Part shown: positions 1 to 10,966 of the stretch, in pieces
Layout of the letters: every line of letters begins with the position of its first letter
Position numbering within the stretch: position 1 is the first letter of the stretch
DNA from: Nephromyces sp. MM_2019
Taxonomy: Eukaryota > Apicomplexa > Aconoidasida > Nephromycida
DNA length: 27,090 nt
Direction: 5' to 3'
NCBI GenBank assembly: GCA_015657535.1
Contig: JADHZB010000236.1
Coordinates: 1-27,090, forward strand
Translations under genes and position numbers: made by a program
Notes under the pieces: model-generated
Databases searched by the model: none
Seen by the model: the letters and a program-made list of their open reading frames with translations, nothing else
Told to the model about the DNA's origin: nothing

Positions 1-342
1 TTTTCTATATTATTCTTGTTCCTATCTTCTTTTCTTCGATTAATCTTTTTAGTGCTCTTTTATTCTTCTTGTTGGGGGGGGGATTTTGGGATACACTATT
101 TAGTCAATCTGCGCTTAAGAAACTCTTCGGGTTATCTTCGAGTATTAGTTGTTTACGCGTTAACGTTTTACTCGCCATCCTTATGGTTTTAGTTTATTTA
201 AAGCTACTAGGCTTAACTTTCTCGTGACACTACTCGTTGTTTAAGTCTAGCCTTTATTAACACTACATATCTAGAGTGTCAGATGGCCTAGTAAGACTGA
301 AGAATTATTGCTCTTAGTCTCGCCAGATATCTAGTTATGCAT
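1..342. repeat. Left arm of inverted repeat
   Basis: The reverse complement of this stretch matches 1653-1992 almost base for base, at roughly 95% identity by eye with a handful of substitutions. The match runs from the window edge to the shared stretch reading tctagttatgcat, beyond which similarity stops. Because the arm begins at base 1 it may extend outside the window. It carries a run of nine G (74-82) that corresponds to a run of nine C in the other arm. A more diverged direct copy of the right arm lies near 4300-4560, so the arm belongs to a wider repeat family. Confidence 0.9.
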
Positions 343-552
343 TAAACATTGAATTATCGTTGACTACCTGGAGATAAGAAATGCTTTGTTAAAATTGAAC
401 ATGCATAACTCACTGTGAGTTTGGGGTTCAGGGTAAAGCTTTGGTTTTATGCAAACTTAGATCTTCCGTAGGGATGAGATACAAGTCTAAAGGGTTTTAA
501 ATTTTGAAGTTATAAAAGAATGTTTTAAAGTCTTTTCTTTCTGAATAATCGA

Positions 553-577
553 GATATTTCTCGCAACGAGAAATATC
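553..577. other. Perfect 11-bp hairpin
   Basis: GATATTTCTCG pairs perfectly with CGAGAAATATC across a three-base CAA loop. It lies inside the spacer of the inverted repeat, about 450 bases before tRNA-Thr. No T-run follows immediately, so a terminator role is not indicated. Confidence 0.8.
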
Positions 578-845
578 CTTTCATGAAAACGAGAAAAAAT
601 TAAAGAATTGGGATCTTCATCGAAACCCCTTTTCTTGTCTGAAATGGGGCTCCACGTAATGAGATTACACGGATTCTTGTGGGTCTGTGCTCTTCGTGGC
701 GGGAAACCCTGCTTCTTCAGACTAGTCCTCCTTACGTAGATTCGTGTAGTTCGGAAATGTGGGGTAGTCAGGGGGTGAGAAGTAGTTTTTGTGAGGGTTT
801 ATTCGGCCCACTCGTTTGTGGGGAAAGATATTCTTCACCAGAGGA

Positions 846-869
846 GTAATTGTGGGGACCCACAATTAC
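846..869. other. Perfect 10-bp hairpin
   Basis: GTAATTGTGG pairs perfectly with CCACAATTAC across a GGAC loop; one further G-C pair could close inside the loop. It sits in the GC-richer spacer about 165 bases upstream of tRNA-Thr. Confidence 0.8.
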
Positions 870-1032
870 GTTCTTTCCTCGTTTTCCTTTCCCACTCTTT
901 GGGTGAGTGCTACGCGTTGATCGTGTGTCCCCTCCGAGATATGTGGGTGTCGCATCTACTTCCTAGCACCACAGCCCAGGTCAGGTGACCATACCTGCTC
1001 ATGTAGCCCGATGAAACAAACATTAAAAATGT

Positions 1033-1104
1033 GCCACCTTAGCATAGTGGTATTGCGTCGGTCTTGTAAACCGAAGGCCGTGGGTTCGATCCCCACAGGT
1101 GGCT
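1033..1104 (+). tRNA. tRNA-Thr (anticodon TGT)
   Basis: The 72-base sequence folds as a tRNA. The acceptor stem GCCACCT (1033-1039) pairs with AGGTGGC (1097-1103), with discriminator T. The anticodon stem TCGGT/ACCGA encloses the loop CTTGTAA, giving anticodon TGT (1065-1067), which reads the Thr codon ACA. Internal Pol III promoters are present: an A box TAGCATAGTGG and a B box GGTTCGATCCC. There is no intron and no encoded CCA. A TTTT terminator follows. It converges on tRNA-Glu. Confidence 0.95.
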
Positions 1105-1110
1105 GTACTA

Positions 1111-1114
1111 TTTT
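1111..1114 (+). terminator. Pol III terminator of tRNA-Thr
   Basis: TTTT lies seven bases after the 3' end of tRNA-Thr, the usual RNA polymerase III stop signal. Confidence 0.7.
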
Positions 1115-1161
1115 ACAAAATTTAACGAATATAATTTTTCAGACGTTTTAAACATTAATAT

Positions 1162-1167
1162 AAAAAA
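1162..1167 (-). terminator. Pol III terminator of tRNA-Glu
   Basis: Six A on the plus strand give six T on the minus strand, a few bases after the 3' end of tRNA-Glu. Confidence 0.75.
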
Positions 1168-1171
1168 TATA

Positions 1172-1244
1172 TTCCGACGCCGGGACTCGAACCCGGGTCA
1201 CGTGGGTGAGAGCCACGCATCCTAACCGACTAGACTACGTCGGA
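1172..1244 (-). tRNA. tRNA-Glu (anticodon CTC)
   Basis: On the minus strand the acceptor TCCGACG pairs with CGTCGGA. The anticodon stem CGTGG/CCACG encloses the loop CTCTCAC, giving anticodon CTC (minus-strand 1210-1208), which reads the Glu codon GAG. The A box TAGTCTAGTCGG and B box GGTTCGAGTCC are intact, and the T arm CCGGG/CCCGG is perfect. It is 73 bases long including the discriminator, with no intron and no encoded CCA. It converges on tRNA-Thr with 67 bases between the mature 3' ends. Confidence 0.95.
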
Positions 1245-1264
1245 TACAATAGTGTTTTGATTTA

Positions 1265-1299
1265 TCTAGAGTGCTTCGCAGCAACCGAAGCGACCTAGA
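1265..1299. other. Hairpin with internal loop
   Basis: TCTAG, a 3-base bulge, then GCTTCG pairs with CGAAGC, a 3-base bulge, then CTAGA. The apical loop is CAGCAAC. It begins 21 bases upstream of tRNA-Glu, so it could influence transcription or be part of a larger fold. Confidence 0.7.
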
Positions 1300-1313
1300 G
1301 TCAAGATAAACTG

Positions 1314-1346
1314 GTTCTTTGAAGATGATTTAACATCTTCAAGAAC
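1314..1346. other. Long hairpin with TCTTCAAGAA motif
   Basis: GTTCTTTGAAGATG pairs with CATCTTCAAGAAC across the loop ATTTAA with one bulged T. The arm motif TCTTCAAGAA and its complement recur through the repeat block, for example near 3277, 3922, 5320 and 5943. Confidence 0.75.
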
Positions 1347-1652
1347 AAGAAGAACGAAAGAAATAAGATCTTGTGATGATGCTTCGAAGAACAAGAAGAT
1401 TCTTTACAAGTTTTTGTTTTAATAACTTTTAATTTTAACTTTTAATTCTTAACATTAACTCCCTATGCTTTTTTCCACTAGCCGAGCTTTCGCGCTTAAC
1501 TTTAAATCCCTCAATTTTACCCAAATCCCTTGCTATTCAAAAATTAGAATAACATCTAGTTAAGTCTAAAACCCAAAAGTTGCGCACCAACATTTCTACT
1601 TAGTACTTACACCCTAAGTAAGCCCGCTAGTAGAACTAGGCTCCATATGATG

Positions 1653-1992
1653 ATGCATAACTAGACATCCGGAGGGACTAAGAGCAATAATTCTTCAGTC
1701 TTACTAGGCCATCTGAAACTCTAGATATGTAGTGTTAATAAAGGCTAGACTTAAACAACGAGTAGTGTCACGAGAAAGTTAAGCCTAGTGTCTTTAAGTA
1801 AACTAAAACCATAAAGATGGCGAGTAAAACGTTAACGCGTAAACAACTAATACTCGAAGATAACCCGAAGAGTTTCTTCAACTCAGGTTGACTAAATATT
1901 GTATCCCAAAATCCCCCCCCCAACAAGAAGAATAAAAGAGCACTAAAAAGATTAATCGAAGAAAAGAAGATAGGAACAAGAATAATATAGAA
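1653..1992. repeat. Right arm of inverted repeat
   Basis: This is the reverse complement of 1-342 at roughly 95% identity by eye. It includes a nine-C run (1913-1921) opposite the nine-G run of the left arm. The two arms enclose about 1.3 kb holding both tRNA genes. A diverged direct copy follows around 4300-4560, with the shared order of a gcgagtaaaac element, an ...actcgaagataa element, a C-run, then caacaagaagaa. There the C-run is only five long. Confidence 0.9.
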
Positions 1993-3560
1993 AAATATAG
2001 AAAAACTTTTTAAGAGCTTATCCCTTAGAGATAACCAATTTTAGAGAGATTTTAACGCTTTCTTTTAACTTTTAACTTGAACTCTAAAAATCAGATTCCC
2101 TCGTAATTCCCAGAAATCACGAAGTTTGCTAACTTTCCCGATTTCCTCATAATTACACACACGAGTTTAATTAGTTTAAAATTGAGCTAAGAGTTGCTAG
2201 AAATCCGCACCTGACCGTGAAGATTTAATTTGCACACACTACAATCTTCACCGCGTATAACATTAGTGAACTACTAGAAAATAATATAAAACCGCGCCCT
2301 CGAGTAAACTAGCGTCACTTTCACTTTGGATTACCCAAAACTCAATATCTAACCTAAAGCTACTAGTATCTTCGACGTCCACAAAGGGGACTAACATACG
2401 GAAAAATGAATGATTTATATGGGCTTATGGGCAGAAATCAGCTAGGAACGGTTGCATACCTTAGAGCGCTTAAATAGATGGGGGGGGTGCTTAAAGCGAA
2501 CCCCAGTTAAAAAGTAGCTAGAAAGAAGTCATCTCAACACCTAGCGTTCGGTGTGCCGATTTTAGGCGCACAGTAAGGAAGAATCAGTGAGTTCTTTAAT
2601 TCCCCCCAGAAGAATTTCGCGGTGAAAAACAAGAACGAAGAACGATTTTAACTAGAAAATAGATTTTTAATAAGAAAGATTTAACTTTTAACTTTTACCT
2701 CAAACTTCCCTATTTTACCCAACGTTTTATACCATGAAGAAAATTCCTTCTACTCGCTAACTAGAACCTAGCATAAACCAATAGAACTTAGCTTTCCCAC
2801 TTTGAAGACCGATAATTTAGCTAGAAAAGTTGTACTAGAAATTAAGCACTTAGTAGGAACAATCACGGCCCTAGCGTTAAAACTAGTAAAGGGCTAACTA
2901 AAATTCTCTTTGAGTCTAGCACTGGAGTGTGTACTAAGAGTAGCCTAGTCGATGAAACGCTAATTCTAACGACTCCATCCGTACCCACCTCACTACCCGA
3001 GATAATCCAATGAATCTTTTACCTAGCCTACTCCACCCTTAATGCGGAGTGCTATTACAAACTCGCAGACTTACTGAACCTGTCTGAGTGAAAACTAGGC
3101 CATCCCTTATGATATTAGTGCAAAGAAGAACAGGAACAATTCTTTGTGCTCACTCTACCCAGTATAGTGAGCATAATGAATGGTTTCTCGCTCTTCGGTG
3201 AACCCAAAAAGAATCTTGAGTACTAGGCGCAAGATCTCCACAAATTAATGGCCAATCCCAAGAAAAGCCCAAGAATCTTCAAGAAGAATTTGTTCTTGAA
3301 GATGATCATCTTGAAGCAAGAAGAAGATAACTTTTATGGAGAATATATACTTGGATTTTCTGGTAAGTTTTAAAAAGCTCCTTTTTCCTTTTTCCTTCCA
3401 ATAACGGACTAACTTTCTTTTAGCCCCCAAACTAAATTAATACGTCTTTTCTTATAAACCTACACCCCTATATTGGGACAATATTCATGTGCTCGCAAAG
3501 CTCGCACAAGTTTTCCTATACACTCCTCGCCCGATATATCATTAATTGCAGCTTACTAAT
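1993..3560. repeat. Degenerate repeat-family sequence, non-coding
   Basis: Bases about 2040-2400 align by eye, with many differences, to about 4610-4980. Shared words in order are cttttaac, cagattccctc / cacattccctc, ctttcccgatttc, agagtt.ctagaa.tccg, and atcttcacc. Bases 2690-3240 hold further recognisable fragments. There is an eight-G run at 2480-2487. Apart from short unsupported open frames I see no gene. Confidence 0.65.
3275..3303. other. Perfect 11-bp hairpin overlapping a palindrome
   Basis: ATCTTCAAGAA pairs perfectly with TTCTTGAAGAT across a 7-base loop. Its right arm overlaps the 14-base palindrome AAGATGATCATCTT (3299-3312), so two alternative folds compete for the same bases. 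Confidence 0.8.
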
Positions 3561-3584
3561 TAGTTCGAAGCACGGTTCATTGGA

Positions 3585-4985
3585 TAATTTATTATAGAAC
3601 TTTGTAGCACTAGCCTACATTCTAGATTTGAGCATGCACAATAATACACACACATAGGTAACGAACTTTCAAACTTTTTGACATATCCCAACTTCACCTT
3701 TCCCCTTTTTTTACCCAAACTACTCGTTCTTTTCTTTAAAACTTTTATATAAACGTATTCAGAAGAGGAATATCACAATTTTACCTCATACGTAATATTT
3801 CGCTTCCCCTATTCCCCCCCCCCCAAGAGGTTGAGTTTCCCTCCGAAGGACTATTCAGGGCCGAAATCACTCCCAGCACACGAGAACCGGTGGGAACAAG
3901 CTGAGGAAGCCCGGAGAACCATCTTCAAGAGTTTTCTTGACCTTCGAATCGTTCTTAGATTCTTTGAGTTCTTTTTATTTTTTCTTCCTTTTTCTTGCTC
4001 TTGAGCACCTGCGTTCTTGCAGCCAAGAACAAAACATTTCCCCCCGTTTTTTAATTAACGTTTCTCAAAAGTCGGAACTTCTGAGATACAAAAAAAACCA
4101 AATGTCAATAATCAGAATATATCATCTTCAACCCCATTAACACTCGCAAATACATTTACCTTAGCGCAAGCACTAAGACTCTCATTTACACATACACACG
4201 CTCACTCACTAGGCCTAAAGACAAGGCATTATTGCATGATACATATCTAGACTTGCAGCGAGAGTGGTATGAATCACTCTTTAGCTTAACTAGAGTCTCT
4301 GACACTCTAGGTGTTTAGTACCAAGAAACGTAAGGCTTAGACAATAAGTCACAACATAAGGAAAACTAAGCCTAGAATCACTAGATGATTTAATAAAGTA
4401 ATGATTGCGAGTAAAACACTCAAAGTTGAACAAATCGAACTCGAAGATAATCGTAAGATAATCTTCAGCGTAGATGGGCTGTGCGATGTTGTCTAAAATT
4501 CCCCCAACAAGAAGAATTCAAAGAAAGCCTGAAGATCTACCCAAGAAAAAAGAATATACAAGAATATATATAAAAACTTTAAAATAAACTTTTAACTTGA
4601 CGTGCAGAAATTAACGAAATTTTTAGAGAACTTTTAACATTTTATATTAACTTTTTAACCCAAAGCTCCAAAACTCACATTCCCTCACAAACCCTTGAAA
4701 TCGCAAGGTCCACGAACTTTCCCGATTTCTGTAGAAATCTGCAAACGAACTAAGCTAGTTGTTAGGCTAACCTAAGAGTTACTAGAACTCCGTGCATAGC
4801 TCACGAAACTGCACACCCCATCATCTTCACCAAGTAAACCCGTAACGAAACAGTAGAAACTAGCATAGAACTGTACAACTGCGCGAGTTACCCCACTTCT
4901 ACTCCCAAATTACCCTATACGTAATTCCTACACTATAACTACCAATAACGCGGACACCCACATGGGGAGTAGACCCACGAATAAT
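3585..4985. repeat. Tandem repeat unit of about 1.4 kb, copy 1
   Basis: This unit aligns by eye to the next one (4988-6270) in the same order with offsets of about 1390-1420 bases. The shared elements are attata.gactttgtag, a ttttttaccc stretch, ggaat.t.acaa....acctcat..gt.atatt.cgctt.cc, a C-run followed by aagagg, agaaccatcttcaaga, gcgttcttg...aagaac.aaac.t..cccccgttttt, and ggcctaaagacaaggca. It carries an 11-C run (3814-3824) where the next copy has only three C. Hairpin GTTCTTG/CAAGAAC lies at 4013-4030. Open frames inside it are short and not conserved between copies, so I do not call a gene. Confidence 0.75.
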
Positions 4986-4987
4986 GC

Positions 4988-6270
4988 ACGATTCATTATA
5001 GGACTTTGTAGAAACAGTCTACATACTAAATTTACTTACGAACAATAATGCACACTAGTTACATGACAAGTTTCAAAAATTTTAACTTGCACCGACTTTA
5101 CTCCCTCGGCCATTTTTTTACCCTAGCTGTCTGTCCGTTTTCTTCTTTTTCTTTAAATACAAAACATTTTAAGGAGGGGAATTTTACAAAAAAACCTCAT
5201 TTGTTATATTCCGCTTTCCCAATTGTGCCCAAGAGGGCCAATTCCCCCTTTAGGCCTGGGAAGGAAAAATCCTCGCCCTACACACCAGGTAACGGGCGCA
5301 GCACCAATAAGGAGCGAAGAACCATCTTCAAGAACTCTCTCGAAGACCAGGACCGTTCTAAGGTTCTTCCGATTCTTTCCTTTTTTTTGTGTTGCTCACC
5401 CGCGTTCTTGTAAATAAGAACGAAACTTCTCCCCCCGTTTTTAGAATAACTTCACTTAAAAGTCCCGACTTTTGAGCCCCGAAAACAATATCTCAATTAT
5501 AAGATAAAAACTTTTTCAATTCTTTAGCACCCTCAACTACATTTGCGTTCTCACAAGTCGATAAACCATACATGTCTACATTACCCACATACTTCTACGT
5601 TGATTCGCTCATTTACATACACCCGCTCTCTAGGTCTAAAGACAAGGCACTGCATGTTTTATATTCCTATCTCTAGGCACGCCTAATTAGACTAGGATTA
5701 AGACCCTAGTAAATAGGTTCGAGTAGATATAAAGCATTTTAGGAACAATGGAATTTAGATCTTAATTAAAACATGCGAACGAATATAAACACTGAGACAA
5801 AGAGGTCGATCACTCGTATACACGCAAACTAGCATAGTCCAGGCTATCAAACAATTTGTGGGGTGATTCTAGCTAGAAATGCCAGTAGGCTAAACTAATT
5901 GCAGAAAACCATAAATTGGGACTAAGACTGGAATACATTTAAGAATCTTCAAGAAAAAGAAGAAATCCTCGGGAGAATTTAATCCAAGAACAAGAAGAAT
6001 TCTTGAAATCAAGAATTCACTTTTGAAATTATATATAAAAACTAATACTTTTCCCTACAACGTTTTCCTTTTTCTCCAAAATTCTGTGATAATTTGCGTT
6101 AAACTTTTGTATAAAACTTTTGAACATTAAGCCTAAAACGCCATCTTCACCCCCTAAAACTCTTAAAAGTGTCGAGTTATTTGAAACTAGCATACGTAAA
6201 ACTCTATTAGGCCGCGTATTGGTATATAGTAAGATTAAACCTGTAGTCTAGCTGATTCAATATTCCCATA
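4988..6270. repeat. Tandem repeat unit, copy 2
   Basis: This is the second direct copy of the unit starting at 3585. The GTTCTT/AAGAAC hairpin recurs at 5404-5421, aligned with 4013-4030. The end of the unit (about 5940-6200) matches about 4510-4870 more weakly. Two overlapping open frames (5048-5413 and 5223-5417) run through it, but the equivalent positions of copy 1 are not open in the same frames, so they are treated as chance. Confidence 0.7.
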
Positions 6271-6689
6271 CTGACTAAAAACAAAATACTGCATGTTTCA
6301 TCGGGCCATATGGCTAATGGTAGTCACCGGACCTAGTCCTCATTACTACAATTTGGTTGTCACACTCACAAATGCTTACTGTGACATGTCACAAAGTCAC
6401 AATCTAGATTTACCATGCGCTCTAGCACCAAATCATATACTTATCTACTCTCCTATTTGCTATAAAAGCTTTTTTGGGGAGATTCAAGGATTATAATAAT
6501 TGTAAAAATTTAAATAATTTTTTGATCTACTTGTTATACTTTTAAGTACTGTTGTTGTTTATTAGTTTGAAAAAGGGATTACTCAACTAAAACATCTAAA
6601 AATTAGAATTAAATTTTTGTTTTAATTAAATGAACAATATATATAGTATAGGAGTCGAATTGAAATATTTTAAAATACCTGTCAAGCAA
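6271..6689. other. Junction of repeat block and first protein gene
   Basis: The block's repeat words stop near 6270. The rest is AT-rich sequence downstream of the minus-strand gene that ends at 6690, and would hold its 3' untranslated region. A short plus-strand open frame (6293-6496) has no supporting features. Confidence 0.4.
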
Positions 6690-9600
6690 TTATTCTTTCG
6701 AGTTGCTGTCTTTAACTTTAAGGAAACCAATTTCATCAGAGCCCAAAACTTGAATTTGATTAGACTTCCCAAAGTTTTTGAACCGAAACTGCATTAAGCA
6801 TAGTTTGTATTTTCCGGGATCCTCTGTCTGTAATTTATTTATTGAAGATTTTGAGAATGCTCCAAAATAGATTAAACTATATAAATGTTGTTTTGTGTAG
6901 ATAAGATTTTCTTCTTTCAGTATTAAAGACTCACGTGTAAGCTATGAAATTCTGCCTTACTCCCATGAACATTAGGGTAGATAATGTCTTGTTTTTTTAA
7001 TAGCTTGGATGAAGCTTCCACAGCAGCTTGTATTTTATCAGGCCTGTTATCACAAATTCAGAAATTTAAGTTTTTTTAGTGATAAAGACTTTAAAACAGG
7101 AAAAGGGTAATTTATTTTTGATCAAGACTTACAGGCAGTCTTGGTCTTGGTTTACTACCAGGAGTTGCATGCACCGATGTAAGTTGTGACCCTATGAATT
7201 AAATATTGGAACAAATTAAATCTAAATCATATATTATTACCTAACATGACTAACTTCTATAACAATACTTTGTGGATTTGGCGGAAAGGACTTCTTCTGC
7301 TTATAAATTCAAGAGCTCAGCTATAAATTGCTAACCAAGACATTATGAAATAAGTATTGATTAACTCACAGATGAATAAACAGTATAGGTAATTCCTCGA
7401 TTCGGTGCCGCAGCTGAGCATCTTGTGAAGCCCTTTAAATAATAAATAAATTAAATTCATTAATAATATGTGTTTGTTAGTTATTTTTTAGTACTAAGCT
7501 AAAGTTGAATTAGTCTATATACATAACAGAAACTAGGGGTAGTTTGACATCTAAATTGATTTCAAAAAGCTAATTTTTATCTGATTTAATGAAAATAAAT
7601 TGCAAACAAAATAGAAAGCACCTTTTGGCATAAAGCCTTGCTTTGGTCAAGGTATGGCTTACAAGTCTTTTTCTCATTTCTATTTTTGGTTTCAGGCTCA
7701 AAATGCTAATTAAAATGGTTAAAATAAATTTAATCCATTAATCAAGAATCATAAGTTAATAATTCTTACATAGCATTGTGTGCGTTTCCAAGTATTTTCT
7801 GGGCAGAGTGAAGGATCACAATCTGTATTCCATAGCAAAGCAGGTTAATAGTTTCATCATAAGCATTTACGAAAAACGAATGTTTAGTAGTGCTTTATAT
7901 TGTTTTTGTTCCTTAATTTAAATGATAAATTACACTATATCTTAATTCATAGGAGTATTGTGTCAAAAATTTAAATCAAATTTTCAACAATGTGAGAGGA
8001 GGTGTAAGCATGAAAAGAACATGTAATGACTTTGCTTATTAATTTCTTTGTATTTAAAAATTTATTCAAATTAGGTAATGTTCAATCACAATTTCTCATC
8101 CTCACCTTCGGGGCAATCTATGACTGAATCCATATCCAATTGTTCAAAAAAGCACATTGTTAAAATGTAGTTTAATGTTTAAATAGTTAACAACATGATT
8201 TAAAGGTTTATAGATTTGAAATATCGATTAAATGTTGTAAGTGTGAAATACATTTTAAAATTTTTTTTTAATTAGTTACCTTTACTGCTCTTCGGATTTT
8301 CAAATTGCTGGCCATTTATTGCCTGAAAATTTAGCATTTGAAAAATTTTCATTTGTCTCCTTTGATTAAGGTCAATTTTCATAACTCAATGAAAATCAGG
8401 TGATTTTTATAAGGTTAATGAGAGTTATAATTTGAATAGCGAATTCAATAAGGATTTAAAAACTAATCATTCGTTCATTTTCTATTATTATTCTGCATCT
8501 TAAACTTACGGAATCACCCGCCTTTGGAAGTTCTTCTTCGCGCACTCGGTTCAACACTGAAGCAAGATTTTTAATTGTACAATTATAAGCCTTATAAAGG
8601 AATCATTTAGTTACTTCAAAAAGACTTTATAAAAGCTTTTGAATTCAGACATTTTAGAGGACTTAAGTTACTTAAAACTATTTGTTTGGTCTCTATATAA
8701 GATATTCAACAGTGAATAACAAACCTAGGCTGATATTCAAAAAATAAACTTACTTTGATCATTGTGAACCATTGCATTTACATTTGTCGCCAACTTTTGC
8801 ATTTCACTAACATTATTCAAAACCTATAATTAAAATAACAATTGTTATAAAAGCATTATGAATGTTTGTCAAAGTTTTATGAACTATTGATAAAACACAT
8901 AAGTCTGCATGACTATTTCTCCTTTCAAGATAAATCATAGGCTTCTAGTTTTCTATTTTTTCTTGTTGAAAATTAATCAATTAAGAACACACAACCTTAT
9001 TCCTAGTATGTTAACAAAATTTCAAAGCTAGAGATAAACCGAAATAAATGTACATGTTTACAATATGAAAGCCGAAATAATAAGACTAATCTAGCTCGAG
9101 TCTTTAAGTGTATATCAATGTGTAGTTTATGTAGACATTCTTTTGTATTATTTACGATTTAATTAACAAATGTCACGAATTTTGTTTCTACTTTTTAAGT
9201 GGAGAAAATAATTTCATAGCAAAAAACAAGTCCATTTTCAGAAGGCCTAACCTAAATGATTTTTAATTGAATTTTTTTCAAATGTCACACCAAGGCCCAC
9301 AACTAAGTGAGATTTTTTATGTACATTATTTCTAAAGGATCATAACTGTGTTATATAGAAGCATAAGAATTTTGCCCAATTCAAGCTATTTTTTGATCTG
9401 ATTTAAGAGTAAAGCATATTATTACCTTAGACATTCTATCTGAAAACGACTCGAGGGCAGATTGGAACAGCCTTTCATATTCCTTGAAATTTTCCAAATG
9501 ATTCAATTGTTTTTGAATCAATTGGCTAGTTTCTTTTCTCATAACCCTTTGTTTTTTAATCCTTTCTAAGGTTTCTTGTAAAAGAGCTTGATATTTCCTT

Positions 9601-10934
9601 AAATTTAAGTCTTCTTCCTCGAAATCTATATTCAAGCTGCCATCACTCTGCAAAGATATTACCAATTTAATGTTTACGTGTATCTGTTAACAAATTAAAA
9701 AACACTTAACGAATCACAGAAAACGCTTTACCAGCATTTTATCTAAGTGTCTAATCGAGTCCATTAAATTGGCTTCCTTTGAATACATTTTCTCAAAGTC
9801 TCCTGGGCCTAGCTTGTGAGCTTCGTCTTCATGCTTATGATTCGAAATTTTCGACAGGGACCTCTTATGATGTAGCAGCTCATTTTTGCCATGAATGGGA
9901 TTTAGATTTCCACTTATTTTTTGATTATTTTTTTTGTATATTTTTCCTTCACTATTATAGGGAATATCCAGATTATTTTGATGAAATTTCCTTGATGATA
10001 TCAACGGCTCCATTGATGGAGGTAATGAAGAACTAGGCGATGGCTTTGTTGAATGAATCTTATTAGAATGCACTACATGCTCCGCTTTATCTACTTCTCT
10101 ATTTTCTAGTATTTTAGAATTAGATCTGATTACTCTCTTATTTAGTTTAATAGTGCCATTGCCTTTCTCATTTTTATCCTCTTCTTCATCCATATCTTCA
10201 TTGCCGGCCAGGCTTTCAAATTCTTCTCTATCTTCACCTTCTCCTACATCTTGAGAATTGCCTACATTATTATCATCAATCGTATCTTGACCGTGATAGT
10301 CTACTTTTTCAACATCTTTTCCATCTTGACTATCACCTAAACTTTCATCATCATCTACACTTTCATCACCACGTATCTTTTTAGAGTCACTACCAACTGT
10401 AATATCCTTTTTGCCTTCATCAATGTTAGTTTCTATATCACCCCTTTTATCTAAACTATCACCTTCTCCCAAATTATCACTTTTGTCTAACTTATAGCTT
10501 TTATATAGACTATCACTTCTATCTGAACTATCGATTTTCCCTGAATCATTTTTATCACCCATGTTATCACTGTGATTTATTTTGTCATATTTTTCTTTAT
10601 AATCAGTATAATCTAATTTATTATTTTTATGCTCATGACCATCAACTCGAGAATCAATTTTAATTACGTCAGCATTAAAATGTTTCAAGCTAGAATTTGA
10701 GGCCTCGGTGTCCGAGATACTCCCTGGAAAACCAGAACTTCCTTCAATTGATGGCTTGCTAATTGAGCCTAGATTATCCCCATGAACTTTATTATATTTT
10801 GATCTTTCTCTACTATTTGATTTTATTTCTTCCTTATTTAACTTTCCTATGCCCATTGGATCTTGAAGCCTTTCCAGACCAACCCCTTCTTTTACTGAAT
10901 CCTTATAGTCACCACCTTTGTTATCATCATCATC

Positions 10935-10966
<32 letters not shown>

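Larger units (their letters stand above)
343..1032. other. Unique spacer of the inverted repeat, GC-richer, with hairpins
   Basis: No convincing coding region is present; the only open frame (791-988) is short and unsupported. From about 590 to 1010 the sequence is clearly richer in G and C than its surroundings. It contains two perfect hairpins, listed separately, and several weaker stem-like stretches. A structured non-coding RNA is possible, but I recognise no family. Confidence 0.4.

Noticed and set aside
791..988. A 65-codon open frame before tRNA-Thr
   Set aside because: It overlaps the hairpin at 846-869 in a GC-richer spacer, has no homology signal, and is easily explained by the lower density of AT-rich stop codons there.
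1..1992. Possible plastid inverted repeat carrying tRNAs
   Set aside because: The tRNAs have eukaryotic Pol III A and B boxes with T-run terminators, and the arms contain no rRNA, so a nuclear repeat fits better.
5048..5417. Two overlapping plus-strand open frames of 121 and 64 codons
   Set aside because: They lie inside a tandem repeat unit whose sister copy at 3585-4985 does not keep either frame, and the products show no domain or sensible composition.
1..6270. Possible telomere or rRNA unit
   Set aside because: No TTAGGG/TTTAGGG-like arrays and no recognisable rRNA core sequences are present.
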